From a virus, in IMG/VR virus record IMGVR_UViG_3300035015_000002, positions 1 through 37,807 of that record: a stretch of DNA of 37,807 nt; one strand, written 5' to 3'. A model generated the notes under the pieces. That model worked only from the letters and a program-made list of their open reading frames with translations. It did not search any database and was not told the DNA's origin. Each line of letters opens with the position of its first letter. The stretch's first letter is position 1. Below, one piece after another: positions 21,904 to 30,805 of this stretch. The translations under genes were made by a program, and so were the position numbers.

Positions 21904-24782
21904 ACCTAACGCCGCAGGATAGAGACCTTCTCATCCGCACCGTCATTGGTGAAGCGGCTGGGGAAAATGAGGTCGGACAGCGCGCGGTTGCGCATGTCGT
22001 GCTTAACCGTATGCGCGGCGCTGGCTCTGGCGTGGCTGATACGGTCTTTGCCCGCAATCAGTTTGAGCCGTGGGGCAACCCGCAGACCCGCGCCCGGCTT
22101 GAATCGATCGCTCCTAGCGATCCCGTCTATCAGCGCGTTGCGGCGAGCCTTGCCCCTGTCTTTACCGGCCAGTCTCAAGACCCGACACGCGGCGCAACGC
22201 ACTTCTATTCACCGACTGCACAGGCTGGCCTCGGTCGCGCTGCCCCCTCTTGGGATAATGGCACGGGTCAGGACTTAGGCCGTCATCGCTTTTTTGCGCT
22301 AGGCTATGGTGGCGCAACGCCCGCCAATCCGCACGGCATCCAGGCGCAAGCGTCGGCTGGCAGGCCAATGCAGCTTCAGGGCGCGAACCCGAACACGATT
22401 GCATGGGATGACGAGCCGCGCGGACAGGCACAGGCCGCGACGGTAACGCCCGCGTCTGTTCCGGCTGCCGCTACGGCTTTCGCTCCCACGGCTACCCCTG
22501 CCGCCGCTCCTACCCCTGCGGCTGCTACGCCTTCCGCCGCTCCTGCGATCAAGTGGGATGACGAGCCAGCCGCACAGCCTCCCGCCCGCCCGGAACTTCC
22601 GGCCCCCGAGCCCGCGCTTGACCGGACAGAGAACTACGGCGAGACGGCTGCATTTAGCGCGCCCGTTCCCCAGCCGCGTCCCGAGACAGCGCCCGCGCCA
22701 ACGACATCAGCCGGGCAGATGCCGCCTGTTCAGGCCGCTCCCCCGTCCGGTCCCGGTATCCAGGCTCCGAACCTAGACCAGACCTTTGCGCAGTTCCGCA
22801 CCGCGCCCGTGAACACGGAGGGCGAGGGCGCTCCGGTTCAGCAACAGTCAATCCCCGAAATCACGGTGCGCCCGCCCGACAGCATGACGGCGCGTCAGCG
22901 CTATCAGCTTGAGCGGGAAAAGCTGACTGCCGAGCGCAATCAGTCTCTTATTGGCCGAAACATTAACAACCTCGATATTGGCGTTCGTGGTGTCACGCGC
23001 GGCATCAACCCGTTCATGGATGACACGGCGGCTTTTCTCAGCACCGTCACAGGTGGCGGGCAGGGCGGGACATTCTCCGAACGCTACCGGGACAACCTTG
23101 CCCGCGAACGCGGCATCAACGCGGCCAATGATGCGGAGGCCCCGATTGTCTCCTACGGGACGCAGCTTATCGGCGGTCTTGCGCTGCCGGTCGGGCGCAT
23201 TGCCGAGCCTGCGAATGCCCTTGTTCGCTTCGGTCGTGGCGCTGGCATCGGTGCTGGCTACGGCGCTGCCTACGGCTTCGGCGCGGGCGATAGCCTCGAG
23301 GATCGCGCCACAAAGGCAGCTACAGGCGCGGCAGTCGGTGCCGCTGTCGGTGGGCCTCTCAACGCCCTGATCGGCGCTAGGGTGCCTCAGAACGCCATCG
23401 CAAGCACACGCCCGAACAGTGCCGAGGTTGTCGCCGCCGCCGAGCGTCAGAATGTCCAGGTTCCGCGCCTGATCGCGACCGATAGCATGGCTATGCAGCG
23501 CGCCGGGCAGGCCGTCCGCAATGTCCCCTTGGCTGGTGATTCGATTGTCTCCCGAACTGACCGCATGGTTCAGCAGATGGGCGGGCGGCTGGATGATCTG
23601 GCCGGTCAGGTTCCGACGCGGGATGCTGTCGGCGGTGCGGTTCGTTCTGCCGTTGACGAGACGATGCGCAGGACCATGCCTAACCGGGCAGATGCGCTTT
23701 ACAAGCGCGTCGAGCAATTCATGCCTGTTGGGCAGGCTTACCCCCTGTCAAATACCCAATCCATTGTCCAGACGCTTACTGCCCGCAATCAGGCAGCGGC
23801 GCTTGGCAATGATACCGCTCAGGTAGTGCAAGAGGCGCTGTCTCGACCGGGCGGGATGACATATGAAGGTATGCGCGCCCTGCGGACCCGTATCGGTGAA
23901 ATGACAGGCTTCAATGCCGCCCCGCAAGGGACTTCGAACGCCGAACTGAAGCAGCTTTACGGCGCGCTTTCCCAGGATATCGAGGCGGCTGTTTCGTCAG
24001 CCGGGCCACAGGCCCAGCGTGCCTACGGGCAGGCCAACCAATGGTTTCAGGGCTGGGCACAGCGCCGCGAGACGCTTCAGCGCATCCTTAATGCCCCATC
24101 TGACGAGGGTGTCGTCAACCAGATCAGAAACGCCGCCTCGTCGCGCGCCTCGGCTGATATCTGGAAACTATCCACGGCGCGCAAGGCTGTCGGCAATGAC
24201 GAGTGGAATGACGTTGCCGCTTCCGTTGTCCAGTCGCTTGGGCGTGATGCAGAGGGCAACTTCAGCCCAGCGCGGTTCGTGACCGATTACGGCAATCTGT
24301 CCGAACGCGGCAAGGATTTGATTTTCCGAGCGACGGGCAATCGGCAACTCGCCACAGCCCTTGATGACATCGCCACCATTTCCAGCCGAGCTAGGGAAGT
24401 CCAGCGCTTTAGTAATCCTTCCGGTACGGTTCAGAACCTTACCGGGATCGGAATGGGTGCTGGCATGATGACCAGCCCGCTCACGACGATTTCAACAATT
24501 GTCGGTGCAAACGTCATGGCACGGGTGCTGTCTTCCCCTGCCACTGCATCCTCTGCCGCCCGCTGGTCCCGCGCCTATCAGGCCGCAGTCCGGACGCCGA
24601 CCTCTGTCACCATGACAGGTCTACAGATTGCCTCGCGTAACTTTGCCTCCACGCTGGGCGATAAACTTGGCGTAACGGTAGACCCATCGAAGCTCTTCCA
24701 ACCCGCTCAAAACCTTCTGATAGGCCGTAGGCCCATAGCCGCAGAGGGCGACGAAGCCCCAAGCCCAGAGCGGGTCCAGTAG
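21900..24782 (+). CDS. Large ejection protein with SleB cell-wall hydrolase domain
   Basis: A 960-residue virion protein. Residues 1-130 form a SleB/CwlJ-type peptidoglycan hydrolase domain: LLIRTVIGEAAGENEVGQRA (9-28) with the catalytic glutamate, VAHVVLNRM, FEPW, ATHFYSP. A Pro/Ala linker with repeated IKWDDEP/IAWDDEP motifs spans 155-260. The rest is a long helical ejection body with a Gly/Ala hydrophobic patch near 455-490 (GAGYGAAYGFGAGD, AATGAAVGAAVGGPLNALIG) that could insert in the membrane. Likely role: local digestion of murein while the genome enters. ATGA start. Confidence 0.83.
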   Translation: MNLTPQDRDLLIRTVIGEAAGENEVGQRAVAHVVLNRMRGAGSGVADTVFARNQFEPWGNPQTRARLESIAPSDPVYQRVAASLAPVFTGQSQDPTRGATHFYSPTAQAGLGRAAPSWDNGTGQDLGRHRFFALGYGGATPANPHGIQAQASAGRPMQLQGANPNTIAWDDEPRGQAQAATVTPASVPAAATAFAPTATPAAAPTPAAATPSAAPAIKWDDEPAAQPPARPELPAPEPALDRTENYGETAAFSAPVPQPRPETAPAPTTSAGQMPPVQAAPPSGPGIQAPNLDQTFAQFRTAPVNTEGEGAPVQQQSIPEITVRPPDSMTARQRYQLEREKLTAERNQSLIGRNINNLDIGVRGVTRGINPFMDDTAAFLSTVTGGGQGGTFSERYRDNLARERGINAANDAEAPIVSYGTQLIGGLALPVGRIAEPANALVRFGRGAGIGAGYGAAYGFGAGDSLEDRATKAATGAAVGAAVGGPLNALIGARVPQNAIASTRPNSAEVVAAAERQNVQVPRLIATDSMAMQRAGQAVRNVPLAGDSIVSRTDRMVQQMGGRLDDLAGQVPTRDAVGGAVRSAVDETMRRTMPNRADALYKRVEQFMPVGQAYPLSNTQSIVQTLTARNQAAALGNDTAQVVQEALSRPGGMTYEGMRALRTRIGEMTGFNAAPQGTSNAELKQLYGALSQDIEAAVSSAGPQAQRAYGQANQWFQGWAQRRETLQRILNAPSDEGVVNQIRNAASSRASADIWKLSTARKAVGNDEWNDVAASVVQSLGRDAEGNFSPARFVTDYGNLSERGKDLIFRATGNRQLATALDDIATISSRAREVQRFSNPSGTVQNLTGIGMGAGMMTSPLTTISTIVGANVMARVLSSPATASSAARWSRAYQAAVRTPTSVTMTGLQIASRNFASTLGDKLGVTVDPSKLFQPAQNLLIGRRPIAAEGDEAPSPERVQ

Positions 24783-24855
24783 GCCCCACACAGACCAGAT
24801 CACAGACCACCAGAACAACCGCCAGTCCGGCGGTCGCTTCCGTTCGGGAGAGCCG

Positions 24856-25740
24856 ATGTCCGTCACCCTATTATCAGCATGGTTTCAGGCTGTTTCCTCA
24901 ACCGGTGCACCTTATTCCGGCGCGCTGCTCTACACCTACACCAGCGGGACCACGACGCCGGTTGCCACCTATTCGGACAGCACCAGGACTACGCCGCACG
25001 CCAACCCGGTCGTTGCTGACGCTTCTGGCGTGTTCCCGACCATCTACCTGTCGGACAGCACGACCAAGCTCGTTCTCAAGACATCAACCGGGACCACGAT
25101 CAAAACGATTGATCCGGTCGGTGAGCTTACCACGGCCACCACGCCGCTTTCCATCCCGACCGGGGCCTATTTCCCATATGGCGGGGCATCTGCTCCCACC
25201 GGCTACCTTCTCTGCGACGGCACGGCCTATTCGCGGTCTACCTATTCAGCCCTGTTTGCGGTTATCGGCACGTCTTACGGGACGGGCGACGGCGCAACGA
25301 CCTTCAATGTCCCTGACCTTCGCGGGCGGACGCCATTTGGCCGCGATAACATGGGCGGCAGTGACGCGGCTCGCATTCCGTCAAGCATCACAGGCCGCAC
25401 CAGCATGGGCGGCACGGGCGGCGCTGGTCAGGTCACGCTTGCCGAAACGAACCTTCCTTCTCATTCCCACAGCAGCGTGCCGACGACTGCCGTGGTCACT
25501 CGAGACGGCTGGACCACAACAGGCAGCGCGCCAAGCCCGTCTGCCTCCATAACTTCGGGACGTGTCGTCGTCGGTTCCGGTTCAAACGAGAGCGCAGAAA
25601 CGCTTGAGAGCATTCGTGCGGCTGGTGCTGACCTGACTGTGACGCTTTCCGGCACTGCCTCCACAAGTGCAATCGGGTCGGGAACCGCACTGGTCACACT
25701 CAGCCCGGCTCAATTCGGTTCCTACATCATCAAGACGTGA
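24856..25740 (+). CDS. Tail collar-domain fibre protein
   Basis: A 294-residue protein. Residues 1-85 form a beta-rich N-terminal domain (SGALLYTYTSGTTTPVATYS) typical of podovirus fibre attachment. Residues about 97-175 form a phage tail collar domain (YFPYGGASAPTGYLLCDGTA, TFNVPDLRGRTPFGRDNMGG), and the end contains LPSHSHS and a beta-rich tip. Collar fibres mediate host contact. GGGAG lies before ATG 24856. A perfect ACCGCC/GGCGGT hairpin (24818-24834) lies in the 73-bp leader, and no terminator tail follows it. Confidence 0.85.
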   Translation: MSVTLLSAWFQAVSSTGAPYSGALLYTYTSGTTTPVATYSDSTRTTPHANPVVADASGVFPTIYLSDSTTKLVLKTSTGTTIKTIDPVGELTTATTPLSIPTGAYFPYGGASAPTGYLLCDGTAYSRSTYSALFAVIGTSYGTGDGATTFNVPDLRGRTPFGRDNMGGSDAARIPSSITGRTSMGGTGGAGQVTLAETNLPSHSHSSVPTTAVVTRDGWTTTGSAPSPSASITSGRVVVGSGSNESAETLESIRAAGADLTVTLSGTASTSAIGSGTALVTLSPAQFGSYIIKT

Positions 25741-25747
25741 GGGCGGC

Positions 25748-26104
25748 ATGGCATCACGGCGTGATCTGAAAATCATCAAGGGCTCGACCTTCAACCTCCT
25801 GTTCCGGCTGAAAAGCCGTGACGCGGCAGGTGGGGATACGGCCATCAACCTCACAGGTTCGACCGTCGCCTTGCGCATGGAAACGGCTTCCGAAGAGTGG
25901 GAATACGTGACCGGGACGGATGCTGAAATCGTGGTCACGGGTGCCTCGACTGGTGAGGTGACGTTTACTCTCTCCGCTGCCGAGACCGCGACATTCCCCA
26001 GCCCCCGGACCCGTTGCAAGTGGTCGCTGGAACTCAGGACCGCCACCGAAGACCGGACGCTTGTGATCGGCAACGTCACCTTGATTGATTGGGCCAACCC
26101 ATGA
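25748..26104 (+). CDS. Small tail-associated beta-rich protein
   Basis: A 118-residue protein of a type often found beside phage tail fibres: LKIIKGSTFNLLFRLKSRD (7-25), INLTGSTVALRM, then GEVTFTLSAAETATF and a final strand with LVIGNVTLIDW. The order resembles an immunoglobulin-like fold such as the BppU-type N-terminal domain. ATG 25748 is chosen; a longer frame from 25667 overlaps the collar gene. An ATGA link to the collagen-like fibre suggests they act together. Confidence 0.72.
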   Translation: MASRRDLKIIKGSTFNLLFRLKSRDAAGGDTAINLTGSTVALRMETASEEWEYVTGTDAEIVVTGASTGEVTFTLSAAETATFPSPRTRCKWSLELRTATEDRTLVIGNVTLIDWANP

Positions 26105-26952
26105 CGGTCGTTATCGAAGCCGTCGAACGCGGCGTTCAGGGACCGCAAGGCGATCAAGGTCCTTCATTCACCAACTGGAAAGGCGCATGGTCTGGCGCTA
26201 CTGCGTACATCGTCGGTGACGGCGTTTCGTCCGGTGGCTCGTCTTACATTTGCATCCTGGCGCATACCAACCAGACGCCACCGAATGCGACCTATTGGGG
26301 CGTCATCGCATCCAAGGGCGACACGGGCGCAACTGGTCCAACAGGCGCAACCGGCGCGACAGGATCGGTTTCGTCAATCGTCGCGGCAGACATCACGGAC
26401 AGCACGGCGACGGGTCGATCTGTCCTGACAGGGGACGCCGCTGCCGGTCGAACGGCTCTTGCCCTCGGCACCGCTGCTGTCTCAGCCACAGGCGACTTTG
26501 CGGCGGCATCCCACAACCATGCCGGTTCCGCCATCACATCCGGCACGGTGGGCGCTGCAAGGCTTCCTGTCGCCACCTCGTCAGAGTTCAGGTCTGGCAC
26601 CGCCGACCGCGTTCTTGGCGTGGTGGAGACAGCCGCAGCCGGTGCCTATGTCAGCCTGTCCGACGCGGCGACCATTGCCGTCGATATGTCCGCTGGCATC
26701 AATTTCACGGTGACGCTTGGCGGCAATCGGACGTTAGGCGCACCGACCAACACGACCGAAGGCCGATTCGGGTCAATCCTCGTCTATCAGGACGGGACTG
26801 GCGGTCGGACGCTCTCCTTCAATGCCGTCTACAAGTTCATCGGCGGGACGGCGTTTTCAATCGACACGACGGCCTCGCGCCTGTCTGTCCTGAATTATCA
26901 GGTCATCAACTCGACCACCATTTTCCTGACGGGCGGGGCTGGCGTCCGATGA
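26101..26952 (+). CDS. Tail fibre with carbohydrate-binding and collagen-like segments
   Basis: A 283-residue protein. The N-terminus VIEAVERGVQGPQGDQG is shared with another fibre gene. Residues about 25-72 resemble a CBM5/12 chitin-binding domain (NWKGAWSGATAYIVGDGVSS, then SYICILAHTNQTPP and YWGVIAS). A GXY collagen-like run (GDTGATGPTGATGATG) forms a trimeric stalk, followed by repeats with AGTA/ALGTAA and a beta-rich C-terminal tip (LVYQDGTGGRTLSFNAVYKF). Such fibres bind surface sugars. Confidence 0.8.
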   Translation: MTVVIEAVERGVQGPQGDQGPSFTNWKGAWSGATAYIVGDGVSSGGSSYICILAHTNQTPPNATYWGVIASKGDTGATGPTGATGATGSVSSIVAADITDSTATGRSVLTGDAAAGRTALALGTAAVSATGDFAAASHNHAGSAITSGTVGAARLPVATSSEFRSGTADRVLGVVETAAAGAYVSLSDAATIAVDMSAGINFTVTLGGNRTLGAPTNTTEGRFGSILVYQDGTGGRTLSFNAVYKFIGGTAFSIDTTASRLSVLNYQVINSTTIFLTGGAGVR

Positions 26953-27848
26953 TCCCAGGCATGGGCAGGATGATGATCCCGCAGACGAGCGGGGGCACTC
27001 AGACCGTTGTCTTCGCGGGGACAAACGGCGACGCGTGGACATCGACGGACGGGGCAACCCTGTCAGCAAAATTCACGCTCGGTTCGGGGACATCAATTGC
27101 TGGCGTCGCTTACAGAAGCGGAACGTGGGTCGCGTGCAACGAGCGGTATATATATTCCAGTCCAGACGCTACGGCATGGACACAGCGCTATGACATGACG
27201 GGGGGAGGTGGCGCTGCCCCTGTATGCGTGGTTTCGGGAAATGGCGAGTTTATCGCCAGAACAAACGGCTCCGCAGCCGCCTTTCTCTATTCTTCTAACG
27301 GCACGTCGTGGTCGGCAAGCAGCGCAGTCACCATTTCCGCAAGATCAATAGCATGGTCATCCGACCTCAGCATTTATGTCTGCGTCGGCAATTCCGGCGC
27401 AATCGTGACCGGCGCGACTGCCGCAGGGGCGTGGACCAGCAGGACAAGCGGCACCGCCAATAACCTGTTCTGCGTGGCCTACGGCAATGGAAAATTCGTT
27501 GCTGTCGGCGCATCAGGGACCATCCGATATTCCACCACCGGATTAACCTGGACTGGTGCGACAAGCGGCACGACCGAAGCACTGTATTCTGTTTGCTGGA
27601 CGGGCTCCTACTTTATCGCCTGCGGATCAACCGGGGCGCTTTTGAGGTCGGCTGGCGGCGTAACGTGGTCAACACTCACGAGCGGCACGACAAATCCAAT
27701 TTTGGGTGTCTTTGCAAACGGAACTTACGTTTTCGCGATGGGTCAGAACGTGGTGCTTCGCTCCACCGATAGCGGCGCATCGTTTTCGAGCTTTTCAGCC
27801 TCGGTCCCCAGCCTTTCAAATTCCGTCTACCCGACAGAGGGCGCATAA
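26949..27848 (+). CDS. Beta-propeller (BNR/Asp-box-like) tail protein
   Basis: A 299-residue protein built from a repeating unit of about 40 residues containing degenerate Asp boxes: YSSPDATAWT, YSSNGTSWSA, YSTTGLTWTG, RSAGGVTWST, RSTDSGASFS. Each is preceded by strands like FVAVGASGTI or FIACGSTGAL. This predicts a six- or seven-bladed propeller as in sialidase-like and WD-type virion proteins. No catalytic residues can be assigned. ATGA start at 26949; a longer frame from 26250 overlaps the fibre gene and is a shadow. Confidence 0.75.
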   Translation: MIPGMGRMMIPQTSGGTQTVVFAGTNGDAWTSTDGATLSAKFTLGSGTSIAGVAYRSGTWVACNERYIYSSPDATAWTQRYDMTGGGGAAPVCVVSGNGEFIARTNGSAAAFLYSSNGTSWSASSAVTISARSIAWSSDLSIYVCVGNSGAIVTGATAAGAWTSRTSGTANNLFCVAYGNGKFVAVGASGTIRYSTTGLTWTGATSGTTEALYSVCWTGSYFIACGSTGALLRSAGGVTWSTLTSGTTNPILGVFANGTYVFAMGQNVVLRSTDSGASFSSFSASVPSLSNSVYPTEGA

Positions 27849-29092
27849 TGGCTCTAGAAACCGTCATCGTTGAAATTGTCGAACAGGGCGTTCAGGGGCC
27901 ATCCGTCTCCGATGGGGATAAAGGCGACGTTACTGTTTCCGGTAGCGGGTCTGTCTGGACTATCGATAGCGGCGTCATCACCGACGCCAAGGTCAACGCC
28001 TCCGCAGCGATTGCAGGGACGAAGCTGGCCAACACCCCATCCGGCAATATCGCCGCGACGACGGTTCAAGCTGCGATAAACGAGTTGGACACGGAGAAGG
28101 TCGCCAAGGCTGGCGACACGATGACGGGGGCGCTAAATGTCAATCTATCAGGAGGAAGCACCTACCCTGCAATACTGACGGGCTCTGGAGCGCGCCTTAT
28201 CGGGTCTTTGTCTGCCTCCTGCAATTTTGAGATAATGACCACCTTTGGCACCCCCACTATGACCTTCCGCCAGCAGGGGGGGACATGGGCGTCCCCGACA
28301 GCAATCGCCTCCAGCCAAAACATCGGAAATTTTCAGGTCATGGGGCATGACGGCACGTCCGCCGGAACGGCGGCGCGCGGGTCATTTCGTTTCCAAGGTG
28401 CCGAAGGCTGGACACCATCAGCGCAAGGTACACGGGCTGACGTACGCGTAACGCCCATTGGCTCGACCGTACTTACCACTCGACTTTCAATCGAGAATAA
28501 CGGCGACACAACCCCCGGCGTCGACAACACCCAAGCCCTCGGCACCGCGTCGCTTCGGTGGAACTCGCTGCGGGTTGGTACGGCTACAAGTCAGTTCGAC
28601 GGTGATTTGACTGTCGGCGCTGGCACCGGCACTAAGGTGCTTCGTATCAACGGCGGCGTTTCTGGCGCTAATGATGGCGCGGCGATCTACTTCCAGAATG
28701 GCGGTATCTCGTTCAACGCCATGGGTAACACCTCAGCCATTCTCGGCGCTGGGTATGACACCAGCTTCATGATCTACACTGGCGGCGGTGGGATCGCGAA
28801 GTTCTTCGGCGGCACGTTCCGCCCCAACACCGACTTGCAGGCCGATCTCGGCACCGCTTCATTCCGCTGGAACAGCCTTCGGGTTGGCACGGGCGGCGCG
28901 CAGATCGACGGCAATGTGATCGTTGACGGCTACGTAAAGCCCAAATCCTACACGGTCGGCACCGTGCCAAGCGCGGCGTCGTCTGGTGCTGGTGCGCAAA
29001 TCTACATCAGCAACGAGAGCGGAGGGGCTGTCATCGCTTTCTCCGATGGCACCGATTGGCGTCGTGTCACTGACCGCGCCATCATCTCCTAA
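27848..29092 (+). CDS. Tail fibre with internal duplication
   Basis: A 414-residue protein. The N-terminus VIVEIVEQGVQGP matches the start of the fibre at 26101, suggesting a common anchoring motif. Two segments, LGTASLRWNSLRVGT (about 233) and LGTASFRWNSLRVGT (about 337), are near copies in a 100-residue repeat. AAINELDTEKVAKAGDTMTG then AL is the widespread fibre-stalk motif. The end (SGAGAQIYISNESGGAVIAF, then SDGTDWRRV) is a common fibre tip. Likely the receptor-binding fibre. Confidence 0.8.
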   Translation: MALETVIVEIVEQGVQGPSVSDGDKGDVTVSGSGSVWTIDSGVITDAKVNASAAIAGTKLANTPSGNIAATTVQAAINELDTEKVAKAGDTMTGALNVNLSGGSTYPAILTGSGARLIGSLSASCNFEIMTTFGTPTMTFRQQGGTWASPTAIASSQNIGNFQVMGHDGTSAGTAARGSFRFQGAEGWTPSAQGTRADVRVTPIGSTVLTTRLSIENNGDTTPGVDNTQALGTASLRWNSLRVGTATSQFDGDLTVGAGTGTKVLRINGGVSGANDGAAIYFQNGGISFNAMGNTSAILGAGYDTSFMIYTGGGGIAKFFGGTFRPNTDLQADLGTASFRWNSLRVGTGGAQIDGNVIVDGYVKPKSYTVGTVPSAASSGAGAQIYISNESGGAVIAFSDGTDWRRVTDRAIIS

Positions 29093-29104
29093 AGCGAGGC
29101 TACC

Positions 29105-29689
29105 ATGACAACATATGCCTATGAAGTGATGCTTCGTGGTACTCCTGACCGTGGCCTGAAGGTCGCGGGCTGCCATCTCGTTGAAAGCGTGGTGGTGAAC
29201 GGGAAAGACTACCCTGGCGATCCGATGCCGATCAATTACGCAGACCTCAAAGACCTGTTGCCAGAATGGTTTTCTGGCATGGCCGGTCAAGTGGCTGCGG
29301 CGGAAGCGGCGCGCGACGCGGCGTTGGCTGAAGTGGAGGCCGCGAACAGTGACCGCGACGAGAAAGTCGCCGCAGCCGAACAGGCCGCAGCCGCGCACGC
29401 AGAGGCCATCGCCGCGCTTCAGGCCCGCATTGACGAACTGACGGCGACCCCTCCCCCGCCACCAGTGGACGAGGTCCACATTGCCTACGTGAAGCAGGCG
29501 CTTGATGAGGCTGGCAAGCTGGATGCCGTTGACGCCGCTGCGGACGCCGCTGGCAAAGGCGCGCTTTGGCGCTTCGCGACATCCATCACCGGAACCGAAC
29601 CGGACGTGATGGCTATCGCTCAAGCGCTCGGTATCGACCTCGATGCCATCCTGACCGCAGCCCGCACCATCCGCGCATCGCGCGGCTGA
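29105..29689 (+). CDS. Coiled-coil tail-region protein
   Basis: A 194-residue protein after the fibre gene with GAGG before ATG 29105. Residues 1-55 form a globular start (YAYEVMLRGTPDRGL), and residues 58-112 are an Ala/Glu-rich coiled coil (QVAAAEAARDAALAEVEAAN). A PPPPP break is followed by a helical C-terminal domain (VKQALDEAGKLDAVDAAADA). It may be a fibre chaperone or a minor tail protein; no family recognised. Confidence 0.66.
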   Translation: MTTYAYEVMLRGTPDRGLKVAGCHLVESVVVNGKDYPGDPMPINYADLKDLLPEWFSGMAGQVAAAEAARDAALAEVEAANSDRDEKVAAAEQAAAAHAEAIAALQARIDELTATPPPPPVDEVHIAYVKQALDEAGKLDAVDAAADAAGKGALWRFATSITGTEPDVMAIAQALGIDLDAILTAARTIRASRG

Positions 29690-29808
29690 TGTCCCCGACA
29701 GACCTCCCGCCCGCTGCGGTCATCGCAGTGGGCTTTTTCGTGTTCGCGGCCCTCGGCTTTTTCACCTTCGACACCATCCGACAAATCCACAGAAGGGAAC
29801 GGCCATGA
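29689..29808 (+). CDS. Small single-span membrane protein, holin candidate
   Basis: A 39-residue protein in a TGATG junction with the previous gene. One membrane span (AAVIAVGFFVFAALGFFTF, residues 9-27) is followed by a charged tail (RQIHRRERP). Being directly upstream of the endolysin with ATGA overlap, it is a candidate holin or pinholin. One span is unusual for a canonical holin but known for some. Another one-span protein in the block (31507-31842) is an alternative. Confidence 0.62.
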   Translation: MSPTDLPPAAVIAVGFFVFAALGFFTFDTIRQIHRRERP

Positions 29809-30569
29809 ACCGCCGCATCTTCTTGAATTACGTCCGCAACGCTCCCTTTGGCGGTCGGCTTGTTCACGCTCAGATCGACGGGATCAACCGCATCCTTGAC
29901 GAATGGAAAGCGCGCGGTCTCTTGGATGACCGCTGGCTGGCCTACATGCTCGCGACGGTATTTTGGGAGACGGCCAAGACAATGCAGCCCGTTCGCGAGA
30001 TGGGCGGCGAGGCTTACCTTCGATCCAAGCGCTATTACCCGTGGGTCGGTGAGGGGCTGGTGCAAGTCACATGGGAGGCCAATCACCGGAAGTTTGGCGC
30101 GACAAAGCCCGGCGAGCTTCTGACGTGGCCCATCGCACTGAAGGCCATGTTTGACGGCATGACGCGCGGCATGTTCACCGGCAAGAGCCTCCGGGACTAT
30201 TTCAACGAGACGAGAAACGACCCGCGCGGCGCTCGCAAGATTATCAACGGGACCGACAAGGCCGATCTGATCGCGGGCTTTTACGCCTCGTTCCTGGCTG
30301 CCATCAAGGCCGCGAAGATGGAGGCAGACGACGTTGAGCCAGCCAAAGCGACAGAACGGAATGCTCAGCCTGACGACGTGAAGCCGACCGATAGCACCGC
30401 AGTCCTGACCGCTGGCGGTCTTCTCACGACCGGCGTTGCGGCCATCCCTGCCATCGGCGGGATTTCCTCCGCATGGGGCTTTGCCGCGCTCGCTCTCATC
30501 GTTGTCGCGGGTGGCATTGCCGCGTGGCTGGTCATGTCGGGTCGCGTGACGATCAACAGGGGCGCGTGA
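29805..30569 (+). CDS. Endolysin (chitinase/lysozyme-like) with C-terminal membrane anchor
   Basis: A 254-residue protein. The catalytic part (1-165) has AYMLATVFWETAKTMQPVRE (residues 46-65) with the presumed catalytic glutamate in WET, and the family signature GEGLVQVTWEANHRKFG (about 83-99, usually GRGxVQLT), as in GH19-like phage muramidases. A charged linker follows, then two hydrophobic stretches (LTAGGLLTTGVAAIPAIGG and FAALALIVVAGGIAAWLVM) at about 196-245. It would be tethered to the inner membrane, active domain outward or held until holin triggering. Most endolysins lack this anchor. Confidence 0.8.
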   Translation: MNRRIFLNYVRNAPFGGRLVHAQIDGINRILDEWKARGLLDDRWLAYMLATVFWETAKTMQPVREMGGEAYLRSKRYYPWVGEGLVQVTWEANHRKFGATKPGELLTWPIALKAMFDGMTRGMFTGKSLRDYFNETRNDPRGARKIINGTDKADLIAGFYASFLAAIKAAKMEADDVEPAKATERNAQPDDVKPTDSTAVLTAGGLLTTGVAAIPAIGGISSAWGFAALALIVVAGGIAAWLVMSGRVTINRGA

Positions 30570-30805
30570 TGTTCACACAGTTTCGTCTAATCGCCGCAGG
30601 AATAGCGGTGATTTCGCTCCTAGCCGCCGCAGGCGGGCTTTACCTGAAAGGACGTTCTGATGGCCGTGCTTTGGAACATGCCGAACAGCAAGCCCGCGAT
30701 CTGGCGGCATTGGACGCAGCCGAAAAGGCTAGGCGTGATCGGACTTTGCGCGACCTCACTGATCCTAACGGGATGCGGGACCGCGACCCTTTCCGGCGCG
30801 ACTGA
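30569..30805 (+). CDS. Rz: Rz-like inner-membrane spanin
   Basis: A 78-residue protein starting at ATG 30569. One N-terminal membrane span (FRLIAAGIAVISLLAAAGGL) is followed by a charged coiled coil (DGRALEHAEQQARDLAALDA then AEKARRDRTLRD). This is the i-spanin layout. It overlaps the Rz1 gene by 146 bp in a different frame, and both follow the endolysin, the standard gram-negative spanin arrangement. It should disrupt the outer membrane together with Rz1. Confidence 0.82.
   Translation: MFTQFRLIAAGIAVISLLAAAGGLYLKGRSDGRALEHAEQQARDLAALDAAEKARRDRTLRDLTDPNGMRDRDPFRRD

Noticed and set aside
22848-23717. 289-codon minus frame opposite the SleB-domain gene
   Set aside because: Shadow of the long plus-strand gene, with no neighbours on that strand.
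26250-26948. N-terminal extension of the beta-propeller gene
   Set aside because: Overlaps the collagen-like fibre gene in another frame; ATGA at 26949 gives the normal coupled start.
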